Source: Cytobacillus solani (GTDB taxonomy: Bacteria; Bacillota; Bacilli; Bacillales; Cytobacillaceae). Taken from it: a stretch of 64,000 nt of DNA. Below the pieces are notes generated by a model. It was not told the origin of the DNA and ran no database searches. It saw only the letters and a list, made by a program, of their open reading frames with translations. A program made the translations under genes and the position numbers. The stretch spans positions 4,678,857 through 4,742,856 of the forward strand of contig NZ_LJIX01000006.1 of the NCBI RefSeq assembly GCF_001420595.1, given 5' to 3'. Position 1 is the first letter of the stretch, and each line of letters begins with the position of its first letter. Positions 31,636-40,961 of this stretch are shown piece by piece.

Positions 31636-32613
31636 TTAAACTGACTTATATTTTACGATTGATAGCTTAATCGGAATCTCTCTTTGTGAAACATAGCTAT
31701 GCGAAACCATGCCAATAATGACAAGAAGCATTCCAATCCATGACAAATAGGAAGGCAGCGGTGCAGATAATATCAGCCATTCACCGGATACAGCAAACAA
31801 TACTTCAAATGATTGGGTTGCTTCAACTGCAGCCAATTTAGGCATATTCCCCTTCACCAAGTCAGTTGCTTTGAAAAAGAGAACAGTTGCCATCACACCT
31901 GAACAAACTGCGACCAGTAGCGATTGAATCGTTTGTCCCATGCTAGGCAGACCGACCGTTGCAGCGCCATAAACAGAAAGAAGAAGCCAGAAGGGCAAAC
32001 TTGCTAACGTCATCCCTAAAACGCGCTGATAGGCATCCAATCGATTTTGACATACCTCCATCATTTTCCGATTCCCAAGCGGATAAGCAAAGGAAGCAAT
32101 GATTACCGGCAGGACACCCCAAATAATTGCTTTTGCCGATAAATGACCCGCATGCTCTATTTGCATGACTCCTACACCTATTAAGATGAGGATAGACATC
32201 ATCAAGCCAACAATCGGTATTTTGCTTCGAATCCTCAGTGGACCACTTTCCGTTTGCCTTGTCTCGAAAAATAAAGGAGAAAGCAAAGCCCCCGAAACAA
32301 TGGTTATTTGCCATGTCCCTGCAACAAGCCAGCCAGGCCCATAAGCAGCTGCAAAACTTAATGGCGCATAGAATAAACCAAAGCCAATAATGCTCCACAA
32401 AAACCAAATGCCCGGATTTCTTTTCATCTCAAGCAAAAGTGGCTTCAAATTTCTTCGCCACATAACAAGAATAAGAAGAAAGGGGACCATAAATAAATAG
32501 CGAAGCGAAGCACTCCAAATCCAGCTGCCTCCCGATAGCTCCATTGACCGATTCAAAATAAAAGTAAAAGCAAAAAAGAAAGCAGCAAACACGCCTAAAA
32601 TAATCGGACGCAA
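31636..32613 (-). CDS. EmrE-type (DMT superfamily) membrane transporter
   Basis: 325 aa, ten predicted transmembrane helices arranged as two five-helix halves, matching the 'putative multidrug resistance efflux transporter' branch of the drug/metabolite transporter superfamily. Conserved features include the early loop GGSWIWSASLRYLFMVPFLL and, near the end, KLAAVEATQSFEVLFAVSGE. The C-terminal tail is basic and cytoplasmic. Substrate unknown; the company of an SHMT-like enzyme and a GntR regulator suggests an amino-acid-like compound (inference). First gene of this trio; operator-like motif at 32661-32679. Confidence 0.85.
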   Translation of the reverse strand: MRPIILGVFAAFFFAFTFILNRSMELSGGSWIWSASLRYLFMVPFLLILVMWRRNLKPLLLEMKRNPGIWFLWSIIGFGLFYAPLSFAAAYGPGWLVAGTWQITIVSGALLSPLFFETRQTESGPLRIRSKIPIVGLMMSILILIGVGVMQIEHAGHLSAKAIIWGVLPVIIASFAYPLGNRKMMEVCQNRLDAYQRVLGMTLASLPFWLLLSVYGAATVGLPSMGQTIQSLLVAVCSGVMATVLFFKATDLVKGNMPKLAAVEATQSFEVLFAVSGEWLILSAPLPSYLSWIGMLLVIIGMVSHSYVSQREIPIKLSIVKYKSV

Positions 32614-32660
32614 TTCATTTCACCTCTAATGTTAAAAATTTATGTCAGTTTTACATATAA

Positions 32661-32679
32661 CTAATATATCGCATTTTGG
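32661..32679. promoter_or_regulatory. Operator-like motif upstream of the transporter gene
   Basis: CTAATATATCGCATTTTGG, one mismatch to the motif upstream of the SHMT-like gene at 30820-30838. Two copies of a 19-mer differing at one base are not expected by chance in 2 kb of DNA. Confidence 0.65.
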
Positions 32680-32735
32680 TTTTTAAGCAATATTATTTTG
32701 AAGCTGCTCGAACTAAAATATAACTGCAAATTATT

Positions 32736-32787
32736 TTATCAGACAAATTGTGTGGTTTATCAGGGAATTTTATCACTTTATCAGCCA
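32736..32787. repeat. 21-bp phased motif array 4 (behind the tdk terminator)
   Basis: TTATCAGACA, TTATCAGGGA and TTATCAGCCA start at 32736, 32757 and 32778: exactly 21 bp apart. An additional TTTATC lies out of phase at 32774. Shorter than the other arrays; it lies about 20 bp beyond the tdk terminator. Confidence 0.75.
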
Positions 32788-32804
32788 AAGCTCATTTTTT
32801 GCCA

Positions 32805-32834
32805 TAAAAAAACTGCCTGAACTCATTCAGACAG
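32805..32834 (-). terminator. Terminator of tdk
   Basis: CTGTCTGAA and TTCAGGCAG stem with a 4-nt loop, followed by TTTTTTT in minus direction, about 20 nt after the tdk stop. Confidence 0.9.
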
Positions 32835-32853
32835 AACGTAAAATGTATTTGCA

Positions 32854-33474
32854 TTATGAAATGGAAGTGGATGTTTCCTTCCCGTAGCTGAGACTAGGAG
32901 ATTTCGGAACCTCGTGATGATGACGGCAGCGAGGCTCGTACGCCTCGGAGGCACCAACTAAAATTACGGGATCATCATAGGAAGCTGGTTTGCCATTAAT
33001 CAAGCGTTGAGTGCGGCTTGCTGGCGATCCGCATACCGCACAAACAGCCTGCAGCTTCGTAACCAATTCAGCAATAGCCATCAATGCTGGCATCTGGCCA
33101 AATGGCTCTCCGCGGAAATCCTGATCAAGACCGGCTGCAATCACTCGATGACCGCTATTAGCTAAGTGCTGAATCACCTTCACAACCTCTGAATCAAAAA
33201 ACTGGACTTCATCAATAGCAATCACATCTACTTCGGAATTAATATGTTGAAAAATATCGGTTGAGTGGGAAATGGGGATTGCTGTAAAAGCAGTCCCATT
33301 ATGGGAAACGACTTCTTCGTCACTGTAGCGATTGTCTATTTGCGGTTTAAATACTACAATTTTTTGTTTAGCAAATTGAGCTCTGCGCACACGGCGGATT
33401 AGTTCTTCCGATTTACCAGAGAACATGCTCCCACAAATGACTTCTACCCACCCATGATGCTTCATCACATACAT
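32854..33474 (-). CDS. tdk: Thymidine kinase
   Basis: Phosphorylates thymidine (and deoxyuridine) for salvage. About 207 aa from [20 protein letters not shown]. The P-loop [12 protein letters not shown], the Walker B-like region [16 protein letters not shown] with the catalytic Glu, and a zinc site ([14 protein letters not shown] and a C-terminal Cys-x-x-His, CRHHHE) are visible. The start at 33474 follows GGAGGAGAGG. Upstream, a composite A/B repeat separates it from rpmE. Confidence 0.95.
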   Translation of the reverse strand: MYVMKHHGWVEVICGSMFSGKSEELIRRVRRAQFAKQKIVVFKPQIDNRYSDEEVVSHNGTAFTAIPISHSTDIFQHINSEVDVIAIDEVQFFDSEVVKVIQHLANSGHRVIAAGLDQDFRGEPFGQMPALMAIAELVTKLQAVCAVCGSPASRTQRLINGKPASYDDPVILVGASEAYEPRCRHHHEVPKSPSLSYGKETSTSIS

Positions 33475-33558
33475 GAACGGCCTCTCCTCCTTACAATGTT
33501 GCATTATATATTATCTCTAAGTATCCTAAAATGACACTGTCAAAAGACATTATTATGA

Positions 33559-33870
33559 GATAGGAAAGTATAACTTTGGAGTTAGAGAATTGTCTAGCTA
33601 CGGCGGCTAGGGGCTCGAGGTCATAAGCCAACTCGTCAAGAAGGCTAAAGAGCAGCCTTCCTGCCGATTCGTCTTATGCTTGTCGCCCCTGAGCAAGCCG
33701 CCTCCGCATTTCGGATTGTCTAGCTCCAGCGCCTATCGCCTATCAAACTTCAGGTCCCCTCCGCAACGATTGCGTCAACATCGGTTCGCTTACGCTTACC
33801 GTGTTTCCTTTATCTCAGTCGGAGCCCTTCTGCGTTTGTACGGCGATGATCAAAGCGCTTGTGCTTTTCT
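33559..33870 (+). repeat. Composite repeat: leader + element B + element A (between rpmE and tdk)
   Basis: Leader AACTTTGGAGTTAGAGAATT, then TGTCTAGC, element B (33591-33719, nested stems GGCGGC/GCCGCC, AGGGGC/GCCCCT, CATAAG/CTTATG, AAGGCT/AGCCTT), then a second ATTGTCTAGC and element A (to 33870). The duplicated ATTGTCTAGC on both sides of B looks like the trace of B joining A at that sequence. The same composite is present, inverted, at 60077-60383. Confidence 0.9.
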
Positions 33871-33886
33871 AAAGTATGAAAGGGCA

Positions 33887-33921
33887 ATAAAAAACAGGCA
33901 AGAAAGAAAACTTGCCTGTTT
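33887..33921 (-). terminator. Terminator of rpmE
   Basis: AAACAGGCAAG and CTTGCCTGTTT perfect 11-bp stem, 8-nt loop, followed by TTTTTATT in minus direction. Confidence 0.93.
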
Positions 33922-33930
33922 TGGTTGTTA

Positions 33931-34137
33931 TTATTGTTGCTTAATGCCGTATTTTTTATTGAAACGATCAACACGTCCGCCAGCTTCAGCGAATTTTTGA
34001 CGTCCTGTATAGAATGGATGGCATTCAGAACAAGTTTCAACACGGATCTCTTTTTGAACAGAACCTGTTTCGAACTCGTTACCGCAAGCACATTTCACCA
34101 TTGCTTTATTGTAATTTGGATGAATTCCTGCTTTCAT
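33931..34137 (-). CDS. rpmE: Ribosomal protein L31, zinc-binding type
   Basis: 68 aa from [20 protein letters not shown], the family start; a longer upstream frame is not conserved. Cys16, Cys18, Cys36 and Cys39 make this the C+ (zinc-containing) form, normally used when zinc is sufficient, and the end [19 protein letters not shown] is typical of L31. GGAGATG lies just upstream. Located directly after rho, as in B. subtilis. Confidence 0.97.
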   Translation of the reverse strand: MKAGIHPNYNKAMVKCACGNEFETGSVQKEIRVETCSECHPFYTGRQKFAEAGGRVDRFNKKYGIKQQ

Positions 34138-34322
34138 TCTTTTCATCTCCTTCCGCCCTGAATCATACTGAAACAGAGTATATAGTACGGGCAATCATGT
34201 CGATGCCGTATAACCTAAAAACACACTGGAATTATTATAACAAGGCCAAACCTATTTTGCAATATTTGATTTCTTGTTTCCTAGGAAAGGGAAATAATTG
34301 GTTTGGAAATTACCCTATGTTA

Positions 34323-35597
34323 TTACTTAATCCCGTTTTTCTTTGCCTTCATTTCCTCTGAGAGGTTAGCAAAAAATTCTTCATTTGATTTAGTCTGTCT
34401 TAGCTTACGCAAGAACTTCTCAGCAAAATCAGGCGAATCAGACATTGATTTTCTAATAGCCCAAAGCTTGTCCAGATGATCCTTTTGAATGAGAAGCTCC
34501 TCTTTACGTGTTCCTGAACGGCGAATATCAATAGCAGGGAAAATTCTGCGTTCAGCAAGTGAACGATCCAGATGAAGCTCCATATTCCCTGTCCCTTTAA
34601 ATTCTTCATAGATGACATCGTCCATACGAGAACCTGTGTCGACTAGAGCTGTAGCTAGAATGGTTAAGCTTCCGCCTTCTTCAATATTACGGGCCGCACC
34701 GAAGAAACGCTTCGGACGGTGGAAGGCTGCTGGGTCAATCCCCCCTGATAATGTTCTTCCGCTAGGTGGGATTACCAGGTTATACGCTCTTGCTAACCTA
34801 GTAATACTGTCCATCAAAATGACTACATCGCGCTTATGTTCAACAAGACGCATCGCGCGTTCAAGCACAAGCTCGGCCACTTTAATATGGTTTTCAGGAA
34901 CCTCGTCAAATGTTGAGCTAACCACATCCCCTGCAACAGATCGCTCAATATCTGTTACTTCTTCTGGACGCTCATCAATTAATAAAACGATTAACTCAAC
35001 GTCTGGGTGATTCGTGGTAATACTGTTGGCAATCTCTTTTAAGAGCATCGTTTTACCTGCCTTTGGCGGAGCAACAATCAATCCGCGCTGACCAAATCCA
35101 ACAGGTGCAAGCACGTCCATAATTCGAGTGGATAGATGCTTAGGCGTTGTTTCAAGCTTCATCTGCAAATCTGGATATAAAGGCGTTAATCCAGGGAAAT
35201 GGACACGTTCCTTTGCCGTTTCTGGGTCATCCCCATTGACAGCTTCTACTTGAAGAAGACCAAAATATCGTTCATTTTCTTTTGGAGGACGAACTTTACC
35301 AGAAACTTTATCTCCATTTCTTAAATCGAAGCGGCGGATCTGAGATGCCGATATATAGATGTCCTCGGAGCTTGGTGAATAGTTGATTGGACGCAAAAAT
35401 CCAAAGCCTTCTGACTGAATGATTTCAAGGACACCTTCCATAAAGAAGTATCCTTCCTTTTCAGCTCGGGCCTTTAAAATGGCAAATATTAATTCCTTTT
35501 TTGATAATTTACTGTAATAAGATACTTTATATTCACGAGCAAGCTCATAAAGCTCTTTTAGCTTCATATTTTCTAAACTTGAAATATTTAATCCCAT
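34323..35597 (-). CDS. rho: Transcription termination factor Rho
   Basis: Hexameric RNA helicase that ends untranslated transcripts. 424 aa from [20 protein letters not shown], which aligns with the B. subtilis start; the longer upstream frame is rejected. N-terminal SAP-like helices, cold-shock RNA-binding domain ([20 protein letters not shown]), Walker [15 protein letters not shown], Walker [19 protein letters not shown]-loop and R-loop ([12 protein letters not shown]) are all present. Upstream are two element A copies; downstream is rpmE. Confidence 0.97.
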   Translation of the reverse strand: MGLNISSLENMKLKELYELAREYKVSYYSKLSKKELIFAILKARAEKEGYFFMEGVLEIIQSEGFGFLRPINYSPSSEDIYISASQIRRFDLRNGDKVSGKVRPPKENERYFGLLQVEAVNGDDPETAKERVHFPGLTPLYPDLQMKLETTPKHLSTRIMDVLAPVGFGQRGLIVAPPKAGKTMLLKEIANSITTNHPDVELIVLLIDERPEEVTDIERSVAGDVVSSTFDEVPENHIKVAELVLERAMRLVEHKRDVVILMDSITRLARAYNLVIPPSGRTLSGGIDPAAFHRPKRFFGAARNIEEGGSLTILATALVDTGSRMDDVIYEEFKGTGNMELHLDRSLAERRIFPAIDIRRSGTRKEELLIQKDHLDKLWAIRKSMSDSPDFAEKFLRKLRQTKSNEEFFANLSEEMKAKKNGIK

Positions 35598-35690
35598 ATA
35601 GACACCACACTTTTGAATTTTCAATCTCTTTTTCGATATACGCACAAATAAAACCATCACTATGGAAAGGAAAAAGGGATTTTGTTTAAA

Positions 35691-35871
35691 GATAAGATTG
35701 TATAACTTTGGAATTAGAGAATTGTCTAGCTCCAGCGCCTATTGCCTATCAAACTTCAGGTCCCCTCCCTGCGATAAGTCGACATCAATTCGCTTCTCTC
35801 ATTGTGTCTCCTTTATCTCAGTCGTGTCCCTTCCAGTTTGTACGGCGATGAACAAGGCGCTTGCGCTTTTC
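35691..35871 (+). repeat. Repeat element A, copy upstream of rho
   Basis: Leader with GGAATTAGAGAATTGTC, then left arm and right arm TTCCAGTTTGTACGGCG, ending GCGCTTGCGCTTTTC. The inner hairpin reads CAAT...ATTG where copy 1 reads CGGT...ACCG, a paired change. It lies about 95 bp upstream of the rho start codon, so it is probably within or next to the rho leader. Confidence 0.88.
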
Positions 35872-36079
35872 TACCTGAGGTAATGAATTCTACTAAAAGT
35901 AATTAAAGAACCGAGGATAGATCCGGAAAAGGAGCTATATTTCTATCATTAACTAAGTTGAATGGTCATTTTTTGAGGATTCCTCTACTACTTGAAAAAC
36001 AATTTCTATTTTACCCCTTTATAAGAGGTTTCACAACTAAATTTTGATTGAAGAAATAAGGAAGGGGTAATGAAATGAT

Positions 36080-36108
36080 AGGTCTGGCTCTTCGCCAGAC
36101 CTTTTTTT
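36080..36108 (+). terminator. Plus-oriented intrinsic terminator with no matching gene
   Basis: AGGTCTGGC and GCCAGACCT perfect 9-bp stem, 5-nt loop, followed by TTTTTTT on the plus strand. All nearby genes are on the minus strand. GGAAGGGG and an ATG (a 12-codon frame through the hairpin) precede it, so an antisense small RNA or leader-like transcript across the rho-glpX gap is possible. Confidence 0.7.
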
Positions 36109-36112
36109 AAAA

Positions 36113-36298
36113 GATAAGAAAGTATAACTTTGGAGTTAGAGAATTGTCTAGCGCAAGCGTCTTATCACCTATCAAACTTCAGGCCCCCTCCGCAACGATT
36201 GCGTCAACATCGGTTCGCTCTCGCTCACCGTGTTTCCTTTATCTCATTCGCGGTCCTTCCAGTTTGTACGACGATGACCAAGGCGCTTCCGCTTTTCT
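36113..36298 (+). repeat. Repeat element A, copy directly behind glpX
   Basis: Leader AACTTTGGAGTTAGAGAATT then GCGCAAGCG and both hairpin arms; inner stems CGCAA/TTGCG and CGGT/ACCG as in copy 1. The right end (GCTTTTC) lies 9 bp from the glpX stop codon. Two A copies in the same orientation thus flank the plus-oriented terminator in this gap. Confidence 0.9.
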
Positions 36299-36306
36299 TA
36301 TATCGA

Positions 36307-37269
36307 TTAACGAATAACAAGATTCGGTTTTTTCTTAAGGCTATGACGGCCTTCGATAAAACGTACTGTTCCTGATTTTGCACGCATGACGATTGAATGA
36401 GTGGATCCGTAAGAGCCTTTAAATTGAACACCGCGTAAAAGCTCGCCATCGGTTACACCAGTAGCAGCAAAAATCGCATCATCGCCTTTAACTAGATCTT
36501 CCATAAGAAGAACCTTATTAATATCTAGCCCCATTTTCTGACAGCGCTCAATTTCAGTATCATTTTGCGGAATAAGCTTTCCTTGGATTTCTCCACCAAG
36601 GCATTTTAAAGCTACCGCTGCTAATACACCTTCAGGAGCTCCGCCAGAACCAAACAAAATGTCTACACCTGTATGATCAAAAGCTGTGTTAATCGCACCA
36701 GCTACATCGCCATCATTAATCAGCTTAATTCTTGCTCCTGCTTCACGAAGCTGGCTGATAATATAATCATGTCTCGGACGATTTAATACGGTTGCGACAA
36801 CATCTGAAATATCTTTATTCTTTGCCTTTGCGACAGCTTTCAGATTATCAATAACTGAGGCATTAATATCAATTTGGCCTACTGCTTCTGGACCTACAGC
36901 AATTTTGTCCATATACATATCAGGTGCATGAAGCAAATTGCCATGATCAGCAATAGCCAAAACGGCTAAAGCATTCCATCCGCCAGATGCAACAATATTT
37001 GTTCCTTCAAGTGGATCGACAGCAACATCTACACGGGGACCATAGCCAGTACCAAGCTTTTCTCCAATATAAAGCATTGGTGCTTCATCCATTTCCCCTT
37101 CCCCAATAACAACCGTTCCTTTCATCGGAACCGTATCAAAGACATCGCGCATAGCAGAAGTTGCTGCATCATCTGCCTCATCCTTTTTCCCTCTCCCCAT
37201 CCAACGGGCAGATGCTAGGGCAGCACCCTCAGTTACACGGACAAGCTCCATTGTTAAACTGCGTTCCAT
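36307..37269 (-). CDS. glpX: Class II fructose-1,6-bisphosphatase
   Basis: Gluconeogenic phosphatase, about 320 aa from [20 protein letters not shown]. Metal and substrate motifs [17 protein letters not shown] and [17 protein letters not shown] are typical of GlpX. GAGGGGG precedes the ATG at 37269; an upstream in-frame start is not conserved. B. subtilis carries ywjI at this site. It follows murAB after 63 nt. Confidence 0.95.
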   Translation of the reverse strand: MERSLTMELVRVTEGAALASARWMGRGKKDEADDAATSAMRDVFDTVPMKGTVVIGEGEMDEAPMLYIGEKLGTGYGPRVDVAVDPLEGTNIVASGGWNALAVLAIADHGNLLHAPDMYMDKIAVGPEAVGQIDINASVIDNLKAVAKAKNKDISDVVATVLNRPRHDYIISQLREAGARIKLINDGDVAGAINTAFDHTGVDILFGSGGAPEGVLAAVALKCLGGEIQGKLIPQNDTEIERCQKMGLDINKVLLMEDLVKGDDAIFAATGVTDGELLRGVQFKGSYGSTHSIVMRAKSGTVRFIEGRHSLKKKPNLVIR

Positions 37270-37332
37270 CTTTATTTCCCCCTCAACCTCTTTGCTGTAT
37301 TCTATATCTTTTGTCCAGCTCCGCATTTATAA

Positions 37333-38619
37333 TTATGCATTTTTGATTTGCTCTTGCTCTTCTTGTGTTAAATTTTCACGCCAAATGGTTGCTCCAAGGC
37401 CATTTAATTTTTCAACTAGATGGCTGTATCCACGGTCAATATGCTCGACTCCCGTTACTTCTGTTACTCCTTCAGCCATTAAGCCAGCAATGACCAAAGC
37501 AGCACCTGCACGCAGATCAGTTGCCTTCACTTTTGCTCCTTGAAGCTTAACCGGGCCATGTATAATGGCTGTTCGGCCTTCAACCTTAATGTTCCCATTC
37601 ATTCTTCTTAATTCATCTATATGCTTAAAACGGGCACTATAAATCGTATCGGTTACCATGCTTGTCCCAACTGCATTCGTTAACAACGTTGTAATTGGCT
37701 GCTGAAGATCTGTTGGGAAACCAGGATAGACAAGTGTTTTAATATCTACCGCTTTCATTTGATCTGCCGGTCCGACAAAGACTTGATCATCCCCTGCTTC
37801 AATTTTGACACCCATTTCCCGAAGCTTGGCAATCAATGACTCAAGGTGCTGAGGAATAACATTATCAATTAAAACCCCTTCGCCTACTGCCGCTCCAAGA
37901 ATCATGTACGTTCCCGCCTCAATACGATCAGGAATAATGGTATGCTGGCAGCCATGGAGCTGGTCAACTCCATCAATCCGAATAACATCCGTACCAGCAC
38001 CCTTAATTTTTGCACCCATATTCGTTAACAATGTGGCAACATCAATAATTTCCGGCTCCTTAGCCGCATTTTCAATAATCGTTCTGCCTTTTGCTCTTAC
38101 AGCAGCAAGCATAATATTGATGGTTGCACCAACACTAACGACATCAAGATAAATTCTTGCTCCAATAAGTTCATCCGCCCGCAAGTAAATGGCACCCTGC
38201 TCGTTTGTGACCTTTGCCCCAAGGGCTTCAAAGCCTTTTATGTGCTGATCAATCGGTCTTGGTCCAAGATGACAGCCGCCAGGAAGACCAATGACTGCTT
38301 TCTTGAACCGGCCAAGCATAGCACCCATTAAATAATAAGAGGCACGCAGTTTTTTTACTTTTCCATTCGGCAAAGGCATGGAAATCATAGAAGATGGATC
38401 GACAGTCATATCACTTTCATTAAAGCTGACTGTCCCCCCAAGTTCCTCAAGCAGTCCCTTTAAAATTTGAACATCCGAAATATTTGGCAGCCCTTCAATC
38501 GTGACGGGCGAATCAGCCAGTATCGTAGCCGGTATTAAAGCCACTGCACTATTTTTCGCCCCGCTAATCCGAACCGTTCCTTTTAAAGGATAACCGCCTG
38601 CAATCATAAGCTTTTCCAT
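37333..38619 (-). CDS. murAB: UDP-N-acetylglucosamine 1-carboxyvinyltransferase (second MurA paralogue)
   Basis: First committed step of peptidoglycan synthesis (enolpyruvyl transfer to UDP-GlcNAc). 428 aa; [20 protein letters not shown] and [15 protein letters not shown] include the conserved Lys-Asn, and the catalytic Cys lies in [16 protein letters not shown], so the enzyme should be fosfomycin-sensitive by family rule. Its place between fsa/tal and glpX corresponds to B. subtilis murAB (murZ), the secondary paralogue. Confidence 0.95.
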   Translation of the reverse strand: MEKLMIAGGYPLKGTVRISGAKNSAVALIPATILADSPVTIEGLPNISDVQILKGLLEELGGTVSFNESDMTVDPSSMISMPLPNGKVKKLRASYYLMGAMLGRFKKAVIGLPGGCHLGPRPIDQHIKGFEALGAKVTNEQGAIYLRADELIGARIYLDVVSVGATINIMLAAVRAKGRTIIENAAKEPEIIDVATLLTNMGAKIKGAGTDVIRIDGVDQLHGCQHTIIPDRIEAGTYMILGAAVGEGVLIDNVIPQHLESLIAKLREMGVKIEAGDDQVFVGPADQMKAVDIKTLVYPGFPTDLQQPITTLLTNAVGTSMVTDTIYSARFKHIDELRRMNGNIKVEGRTAIIHGPVKLQGAKVKATDLRAGAALVIAGLMAEGVTEVTGVEHIDRGYSHLVEKLNGLGATIWRENLTQEEQEQIKNA

Positions 38620-38882
38620 TATTAACTCCCTTCTAAGCCGTATGTGTAAGAAAACACTGTGCGTGTTTATTAAAACAAGTAAATAGGCTTATTCTAATTA
38701 TGCAATAGTTCCATGGTAATGAGTTATCTTCAACGAACAAATGGATAAAATTACTAATCGTTTTTAACGTATACCGACAATATCCACATCATCTAGTTTA
38801 CACGAAAAAATAATTCTCATGTATCGATATGCAAAAAAGTTTAAATTAAGCCTAAAGACCCAGAAAAATACACTTTTCCCCC

Positions 38883-38920
38883 TAAAATGAAGCGTTCATA
38901 AACTAGTCTTTTTATGAACG
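38883..38920 (-). terminator. Possible terminator of fsa/tal
   Basis: CGTTCATAAA and TTTATGAACG form a perfect 10-bp stem overlapping the stop codon. The T-run after it in minus direction is weak (CTTCATTTTAG). Confidence 0.5.
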
Positions 38921-39556
38921 GGCATTCCAATCTGCTAGAAAGGCTTCAATGCCCTTATCTGTCAACGGATGGTTGAATAATTGCTGGATTACTTTGTAAG
39001 GAACGGTTGCAATATGCGCCCCTCTTAAGGCTGCATCTGTTACATGCTGTGGATGTCTAATAGATGCGGCAATAATTTCTGTTGAGATATCGTGAATCGC
39101 AAAAATTTCTGCGATTGTGGAAATAAGGTCAAGTCCGTTATGACCGATATCATCCAGTCTTCCAACGAACGGAGAAACATATGTAGCACCCGCTCTTGCT
39201 GCAAGCAATGCTTGGTTCGCACTAAAGATAAGTGTTACGTTTGTTTTAATGCCTTCTTTTGAAAAAGCATGAACAGCTTTTAACCCATCTGGAGTCATTG
39301 GCACTTTAATTGTAATATTAGGGGCAATCGCTGCTAACTCCTTTCCTTCCTTGATCATTCCTTCTGCATCAAGTGCGATGACCTCAGCGCTTACTGAACC
39401 TGGGACAAGTGCCGTAATTTCACGTAGACGATCCTCAAAAGAAACATTTTTTTCCTTTGCTACGAGGGATGGATTGGTTGTGACACCTGCAACTACACCT
39501 AAAGAGAACGCTTCTTTAATTTCTTCCATATTTGCTGTATCAATAAAAAATTTCAT
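38912..39556 (-). CDS. Transaldolase / fructose-6-phosphate aldolase family protein
   Basis: 214 aa, the small transaldolase type (YwjH in B. subtilis). [28 protein letters not shown] and the Schiff-base Lys in [16 protein letters not shown] are present, as is the block [20 protein letters not shown]. Short enzymes of this family are either transaldolases of the pentose phosphate pathway or fructose-6-phosphate aldolases; sequence alone does not separate them, but Bacillus members are considered transaldolases. Confidence 0.93.
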   Translation of the reverse strand: MKFFIDTANMEEIKEAFSLGVVAGVTTNPSLVAKEKNVSFEDRLREITALVPGSVSAEVIALDAEGMIKEGKELAAIAPNITIKVPMTPDGLKAVHAFSKEGIKTNVTLIFSANQALLAARAGATYVSPFVGRLDDIGHNGLDLISTIAEIFAIHDISTEIIAASIRHPQHVTDAALRGAHIATVPYKVIQQLFNHPLTDKGIEAFLADWNARS

Positions 39557-39604
39557 TAGTAATTCCTCCTGTTATTAAAATTTCAAAAAGGCGGTTTTCA
39601 CAAA

Positions 39605-39800
39605 CGTTGTTGTTGCTAAATACAATGTTTGTGGTAGAAGTTGATTTTCGCTACTGGTACTCGCTTTCCGCGGGGTGGGCGCTGAGCCTCCTCGTCGCTT
39701 ACGCTCCTGTGGGGTCTCAGCTGTCCCACACTTCCCGCAGGAGTCTCATGCCTTTCGCTACAATCAACCAAGCTTTTTTCCAACAATAACCTTTTAGAAA
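39605..39800. repeat. Palindromic repeat element C, full copy, between fbaA and fsa/tal
   Basis: Core 39639-39769: ends GTTGATTTTCGCT and AATCAACC form inverted termini, with nested stems inside (GCTGAG/CTCAGC). Outer flanks TTGTTGCTAAAT (left) and CAACAATAACCTTTTAG (right) recur at the deleted copy at 60429-60535. I recognise this as a repeat type that is common in Bacillaceae intergenic DNA; its function is not established. Confidence 0.85.
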
Positions 39801-39829
39801 AAAGTCTTCAAAAAAGATGACAAATGAAT

Positions 39830-39861
39830 GGAAACCGCCTGCTAATTAAGAGGCGGTTTCC
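39830..39861 (-). terminator. Terminator-like hairpin behind fbaA
   Basis: GGAAACCGCCT and AGGCGGTTTCC perfect 11-bp stem with a 10-nt loop, 18 nt after the fbaA stop. No T-run follows directly; instead a second AAAACCGCC-TTTTT segment lies on the far side of element C (39585-39600), as if C had split an original terminator. Confidence 0.6.
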
Positions 39862-39878
39862 ACTTCAAATAGATGTTA

Positions 39879-40736
39879 TTAAGCTTTGCCAGAAGAACCG
39901 AATTCACGCATTTTCCCAATGACTGTTTCCTTGATTTTATCGCGTGCTGGTCCTAAATATTTGCGTGGATCATACATATTTGGATTCGCGGCTAGAACTT
40001 CACGAACCGTTTTCGCAGAAGCGATTTGATTCTCAGTATTTACATTAATTTTTGCTGTACCTAAAGAGATCGCTTTTTGAATATCCTTTGTTGGAATGCC
40101 TGTTCCGCCATGAAGAACGAGAGGAACACCTGTCAGATTTCCGATTTCCTCCATCTCAGCAAAGCCTAGATTTGGCTCCCCTTTGTATGGGCCATGAACG
40201 GAACCTAGTGCAGGAGCTAAGCAATCAATTTTCGTACGCTTAACAAGTTCATCACACTCTTTTGCATCTGCATAAATAACGCCATCAGCAACGACATCAT
40301 CTTCCTGCCCGCCAACCGTGCCTAATTCCGCTTCAACAGATACTCCTTTTGCGTGTGCATATTCAACTACCTTTGAAGTAGTTGCGATATTTTCCTCAAA
40401 AGGGTCATGTGAAGCATCTATCATGACAGATGTGAAACCTGCATCAATCGCTTCCTTACATTTATCATAGCTTGATCCATGATCTAAGTGAATCGCAACT
40501 GGAACGGTAATTTTATAATCTTCAAGTAAGCCTTCTACCATTTTGACAACCGTTTTAAATCCACCCATGTAACGGGCAGCACCTTCAGAGACACCAAGAA
40601 TAACTGGAGATTTTTCCTCCTCTGCTGCTAGAAGAATCGCTTGAGTAAACTCAAGATTGTTTAAGTTAAATTGACCTACTGCATAGCCCTCGGCTTTACC
40701 TTTATTAAGCATATCAGTCATTGAAACTAAAGGCAT
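39879..40736 (-). CDS. fbaA: Class II fructose-1,6-bisphosphate aldolase
   Basis: Glycolysis/gluconeogenesis: fructose-1,6-bisphosphate to DHAP + GAP. 285 aa. Zinc and active-site motifs: [18 protein letters not shown] (His ligand and Asp), [17 protein letters not shown], and [21 protein letters not shown] precedes the ATG. Between spo0F and fsa/tal, the conserved Bacillus order. Confidence 0.97.
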   Translation of the reverse strand: MPLVSMTDMLNKGKAEGYAVGQFNLNNLEFTQAILLAAEEEKSPVILGVSEGAARYMGGFKTVVKMVEGLLEDYKITVPVAIHLDHGSSYDKCKEAIDAGFTSVMIDASHDPFEENIATTSKVVEYAHAKGVSVEAELGTVGGQEDDVVADGVIYADAKECDELVKRTKIDCLAPALGSVHGPYKGEPNLGFAEMEEIGNLTGVPLVLHGGTGIPTKDIQKAISLGTAKINVNTENQIASAKTVREVLAANPNMYDPRKYLGPARDKIKETVIGKMREFGSSGKA

Positions 40737-40930
40737 CTTTTTTTCCTCCTTAAAATAAACGGTTTATTTGCGCGGATTCTTATTAAAGTCTTTCCTTCAT
40801 ATGAATCGAATATGTACAGATGTCCGCGCGTAAAGATTAGCGTATCCTTTGGAATTCATTTGTATCATACCAAAACAGAAAAAGAATTGCTATTAATGTA
40901 TGATTTTTGTTTGTTACTATTTTAATACAG

Positions 40931-40961
40931 AGAAAAGAAGCCTCATTTACATGGGCTTCTT
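40931..40961 (-). terminator. Terminator of spo0F
   Basis: AAGAAGCC and GGCTTCTT perfect 8-bp stem, 11-nt loop, then TTCTC in minus direction, overlapping the spo0F stop region. Confidence 0.75.

Noticed and set aside
33680-34000. Frames giving SSSAYRLSNFRSPPQRLRQH-like peptides here and near 35662, 36130, 51736 and 60066
   Set aside because: All are translations of repeat element A in different orientations; they differ by frame shifts and have no ribosome binding sites. The shared peptide comes from shared DNA, not a protein family.
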